Below, piece after piece: positions 7,328 through 8,745 of a DNA stretch of 8,745 bases. Source of the stretch: Pseudomonadota bacterium (lineage in GTDB: Bacteria > Pseudomonadota > Gammaproteobacteria > Burkholderiales > Ferrovaceae); assembly GCA_021811005.1 (NCBI GenBank), contig JAJZPY010000084.1:1-8745 (forward strand), given 5' to 3'. Both the position numbers and the translations under genes were made by a program. The notes under the pieces were generated by a model that was not told the DNA's origin, searched no databases, and saw only the letters and a program-made list of their open reading frames with translations. Every line of letters begins with the position of its first letter. Within the stretch, counting starts at the first letter, position 1.

Positions 7328-8263
7328 ATGCGCATCCACTTGGGAATCCCGGCCTCCTGCCACCAGCCCATGGCCCTGACCATCGGAAACTTCGACGGGG
7401 TCCATGTGGGCCATCAGGCCATGCTGCACGCCCTGAAGCTGGCGGCCGAACCGCTGGGGCTGCCCACGGGCGTCGTGACGTTTGAGCCTCATCCGCGGGA
7501 ATTTTTTTCTCCGGGCGACGCCCCGCCACGCCTCACGACCCTGAGGGAGAAGCTGGAGCTGCTCGACGCCGCCGGCCTGGATCATGCATTCGTGCTGCGT
7601 TTCAAGCAGGCACTGGCTTCCCTGCCTGCCGAAACGTTCATCAGCGACTGGCTGGTGCGCCGGTTATGCACACGCTGGCTGCTGGTGGGAGACGATTTTC
7701 GCTTTGGCGCCCGGCGCGCCGGCGATTTTGACATGCTGCGCAAAGCCGGCAGCCGCTACGGGTTTGAATGCTTTTCGCTGTCCAGCATCATGGCTGCCGG
7801 ACGACGGGTATCCAGCAGCGCGGTGCGCGAGACGCTGGCCACCGGGCAGCTGGATTTGGCCAGGCAGTTGCTGGGCCGGCCTTTTTTCATGAGTGGCCGG
7901 GTCATGCCGGGCAACCGCCTGGGCCGGACATTGGGCTACCCCACCGCCAACATCCGGGTGGGCAAGCGCACGCCGCCACTGGCCGGGATATTCGCCGTTT
8001 CCGTGGCCGGCCTGGGCGAAACGCCGCTCCCCGGAGTGGCCAGCCTGGGTACCCGGCCGACCATCAGCAGCGACGGAGAGTGCCTGCTGGAAGTGCATCT
8101 CTTCGAATTTGACCGGAATATTTACGGTCACAGGATTCATGTGAACTTTCTGCACAAGTTGCGAGACGAAGCGCGCTTTGAAAGCCTGGAAGATCTGACC
8201 CGGCAGATGGCTTGCGATGCGCAGGCCGCCCGGGATTATTTTGCGCAACAGGCGACCTTTTGA
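7328..8263 (+). CDS. ribF: Bifunctional riboflavin kinase / FMN adenylyltransferase
   Basis: Makes FMN from riboflavin and ATP, then FAD from FMN and ATP; cytoplasmic. The 311-residue product has the usual two domains. The adenylyltransferase domain (about 1-182) has the nucleotidyltransferase motif GNFDGVHVGH (20-29), TFEPHPREFF (51-60), VGDDFRFG (120-127) and SSSAVRE (162-168). The riboflavin kinase domain (about 183-308) has GNRLGRTLGYPTAN (195-208), LAGIFAV (218-224) and FLHKLRDEARFESLEDL (274-290), which contains the expected catalytic acidic region. The open frame continues far upstream into tauE, but ATG 7328 is preferred because family members start a dozen or so residues before ALTIGNFDG, and the frame upstream lies in the tauE gene and intergenic hairpin. 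The ribosome binding site is poor. It is followed after one base by ileS, the common ribF-ileS arrangement of many proteobacteria. Confidence 0.95.
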   Translation: MRIHLGIPASCHQPMALTIGNFDGVHVGHQAMLHALKLAAEPLGLPTGVVTFEPHPREFFSPGDAPPRLTTLREKLELLDAAGLDHAFVLRFKQALASLPAETFISDWLVRRLCTRWLLVGDDFRFGARRAGDFDMLRKAGSRYGFECFSLSSIMAAGRRVSSSAVRETLATGQLDLARQLLGRPFFMSGRVMPGNRLGRTLGYPTANIRVGKRTPPLAGIFAVSVAGLGETPLPGVASLGTRPTISSDGECLLEVHLFEFDRNIYGHRIHVNFLHKLRDEARFESLEDLTRQMACDAQAARDYFAQQATF

Positions 8264-8264
8264 A

Positions 8265-8745
8265 ATGACCGACTCCAAAAAAACGCTCAATCTGCCCGAA
8301 ACCCCGTTTCCCATGCGGGCCGACCTTGCCAAACGGGAGCCGCTTTGGCTTGCGGCATGGCAAAAGCAGCAGCGTTACCAGAAGCTGCGCGCCCATTGTG
8401 CCGGCCGCCCCCGGTTCATCCTGCATGACGGCCCCCCCTACGCCAATGGCGATATCCATATCGGCCACGCGGTGAACAAGATCCTCAAGGACATCATCAT
8501 CAAAAGCAAAACCCTCTCCGGGTTTGATGCGCCTTATGTGCCGGGATGGGATTGCCATGGCCTGCCGATCGAGCACCAGGTGGAAAAAGCCCATGGAAAA
8601 AAACTTGATCCCGCGCATTTCCGCTCGCTTTGCCGCACCTATGCCGAAGCCCAGGTGGCACGGCAGAAGGCCGACTTCATCCGCCTGGGCGTGATGGCGG
8701 ACTGGGACCGTCCCTATCTCACCATGGATTTCCGCACGGAAGCCG
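8265..8745 (+). CDS. ileS: Isoleucyl-tRNA synthetase, N-terminal part (cut by window end)
   Basis: Charges tRNA-Ile with isoleucine; class I synthetase with an editing domain, usually about 940 residues. Only the first 160 codons are present. The start MTDSKKTLNLPETPFPMR is typical of the bacterial form, and the ATP-binding HIGH motif is at residues 65-68 within GPPYANGDIHIGHAVNK (56-72). YVPGWDCHGLPIE (91-103) and DFIRLGVMADW (137-147) also match the family. The catalytic KMSKS loop, the editing domain and the zinc site lie beyond the window. The ATG comes one base after the ribF stop, with no separate ribosome binding site, so its translation is probably coupled to ribF. In many proteobacteria lspA follows; that cannot be checked here. 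Confidence 0.97.
   Translation, partial: MTDSKKTLNLPETPFPMRADLAKREPLWLAAWQKQQRYQKLRAHCAGRPRFILHDGPPYANGDIHIGHAVNKILKDIIIKSKTLSGFDAPYVPGWDCHGLPIEHQVEKAHGKKLDPAHFRSLCRTYAEAQVARQKADFIRLGVMADWDRPYLTMDFRTEA

Noticed and set aside
6662..7585. 307-codon minus-strand frame opposite tauE and ribF
   Set aside because: Spans the intergenic hairpin and two certain genes; composition typical of a shadow.

Overview
The window is a stretch of bacterial chromosome, fairly rich in G+C and densely coded, holding core metabolic and cell-envelope genes. The protein sequences look betaproteobacterial, most likely Burkholderiales and close to Alcaligenaceae (Bordetella/Achromobacter relatives). This placement rests on the character of ArgF, MurJ, CysB and RibF recalled from known families, not on a search. 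I see no mobile element, CRISPR array, tRNA, phage gene or defence system. Every gene longer than 80 codons belongs to a family I recognise. I did not find a convincing undescribed system; the points of interest are in the junctions and leaders.

Left part (1-3375, all minus strand): a compact arginine cluster transcribed argD -> argF -> argG, continuing into the first 12 codons of a YajQ-family gene cut by the window edge. Gaps are 2, 14 and 12 nt, which points to one transcript. ArgD makes N-acetylornithine, ArgF makes citrulline from ornithine, and ArgG makes argininosuccinate. argF begins with GTG two bases after the argD stop and has no Shine-Dalgarno sequence, so it probably depends on translational coupling.

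Centre (3376-5408): rpsT (ribosomal protein S20, minus) sits between argD and the divergent gene murJ (lipid II flippase, plus). rpsT has a good sigma70-type promoter, a leader with a strong hairpin, and a hairpin terminator just ahead of argD. murJ converges on cysB, and one perfect stem-loop contains both stop codons.

Right part (5424-8745): cysB (LysR-type regulator of sulfur assimilation, minus) is divergent from a TauE/SafE-family membrane transporter gene (plus). They share a 123-nt, partly AT-rich control region, which suggests a sulfur regulator paired with a sulfur-anion exporter. After a GC-rich hairpin and a candidate promoter come ribF (FMN/FAD synthesis) and, one base later, the start of ileS (isoleucyl-tRNA synthetase), which runs off the window. 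The non-coding gaps (3376-3477, 3745-3872, 6357-6479, 7248-7327) are all shorter than 130 nt and are described as features below.
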